A stretch of DNA of 64,000 bases from an uncultured Lewinella sp. (GTDB lineage Bacteria > Bacteroidota > Bacteroidia > Chitinophagales > Saprospiraceae): positions 1 through 64,000 of the forward strand of contig CALMYQ010000086.1 in NCBI GenBank assembly GCA_937873655.1, written 5' to 3'. A program made the position numbers and the translations under genes. Below are positions 63,757 through 64,000 of the stretch, one piece after another (position 1 is the first letter of the stretch; the number at the start of each line of letters is the position of its first letter). The notes below the pieces were generated by a model. It was given only the letters and a program-made list of their open reading frames with translations, was not told the origin of the DNA and did no database searches.

Positions 63757-63857
63757 GGTTTTTGACCGATACTAAACGGTTTAAGCGCCGTAAGCTTTGA
63801 TTTCCACCGAACTATTGATTGCTGATTATGTAAATCAATGGTTAATCCGCCATAAAT

Positions 63858-63958
63858 GTGCCGTTAGGTACAAAACATCGGTAGCATGATGGTAATCAGG
63901 CGTTTTTGGCGTGCCGTAGGTACGCAATATGAGGTCATCATATCGCATACCTACGGCA
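63858..63958. repeat. GTGCCGTAGGTAC dispersed-type repeat with palindromic arm
   Basis: GTGCCGTTAGGTAC (63858-63871) recurs as GTGCCGTAGGTACG (63911-63924), whose TGCCGTAGGTA pairs with TACCTACGGCA at 63948-63958. Confidence 0.65.
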
Positions 63959-64000
63959 TGCTGAACCTCGTTTACACGATTCGTCTACCGGGATTTGATC

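Larger units (their letters stand above)
63442..64000. other. 559-bp gene-free end of window with inverted repeats
   Basis: No convincing gene. It contains the inverted repeat at 63670-63756, the GTGCCGT(T)AGGTAC repeat at 63858-63958 and a lone TACATTTG at 63576-63583. Confidence 0.65.

Overview
The window looks like a chromosomal segment of a Bacteroidota bacterium, most likely a Saprospiraceae-type member of the Chitinophagales/Saprospirales side of the phylum. The evidence is: two very large secreted proteins with SprB-like repeats and type IX secretion (T9SS) C-terminal sorting domains; bTHX and type-B bL31 ribosomal proteins; many start codons without a Shine-Dalgarno sequence; and many TAnnTTTG (-7) promoter boxes just upstream of genes, three of them with a TTG box exactly 20 nt further up. 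Base composition is moderately GC-rich throughout, except for one clearly AT-rich two-gene island (33403-35480). No rRNA, tRNA, CRISPR array or complete IS element was seen.

Layout. 1-10 kb (minus strand): GAF-LuxR regulator with a flavin reductase, FtsX/MacB-type permease, DPP-IV-like S9 peptidase, a degenerate transglutaminase-like/TPR protein and a lipoprotein. 10-20 kb: a glutamate-cysteine ligase-like enzyme fused to a CBS pair, SMUG-like uracil-DNA glycosylase, hemW, Nif3-like protein plus C4 zinc-ribbon protein, a TPR protein, the divergent dps/oxyR pair, and a Nudix-type regulator. 20-32 kb: HAD hydrolase, PLP decarboxylase, lspA, an internally deleted YdeI-like gene, two head-to-head intramembrane proteases (site-2 protease and rhomboid), a fasciclin protein, pheS, a DUF1028 protein, rpmE2, a GlmU-like protein and a SAM-hydroxide adenosyltransferase. 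32-37 kb: phoH, then the AT-rich ATPase + TOPRIM-like pair, then aroA, all on the plus strand with 18-nt, -1-nt and -4-nt junctions. 37-51 kb: M28 peptidase, MuiA/DUF4139 protein, bTHX, two SprB-repeat T9SS giants flanking a helical protein, M1 aminopeptidase. 51-64 kb: orphan MntA-like nucleotidyltransferase directly behind parC, P1 peptidase, DUF4197 protein, a T9SS beta-propeller pseudogene, bifunctional ftcD, a solitary phage-type antirepressor, a VOC protein and a LolA-like protein.

How the parts relate. Most genes are single housekeeping or cell-envelope units with their own promoter. Clear functional groupings are oxyR-dps (peroxide response), the two intramembrane proteases sharing one control region, nif3 with its zinc-ribbon neighbour, and the ATPase-TOPRIM cassette, which I regard as the best candidate for an accessory (probably anti-phage) system. 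Intergenic DNA is unusual: it is repeatedly built from short degenerate tandem words (CAGTTGTCAG-like, CTCAGTTCCTCGATTC-like, CTCACCCTCTCAC-like, CAATGAAG-like), hairpins, and dispersed palindromes, including one perfect 48-bp palindrome at 47958-48005.
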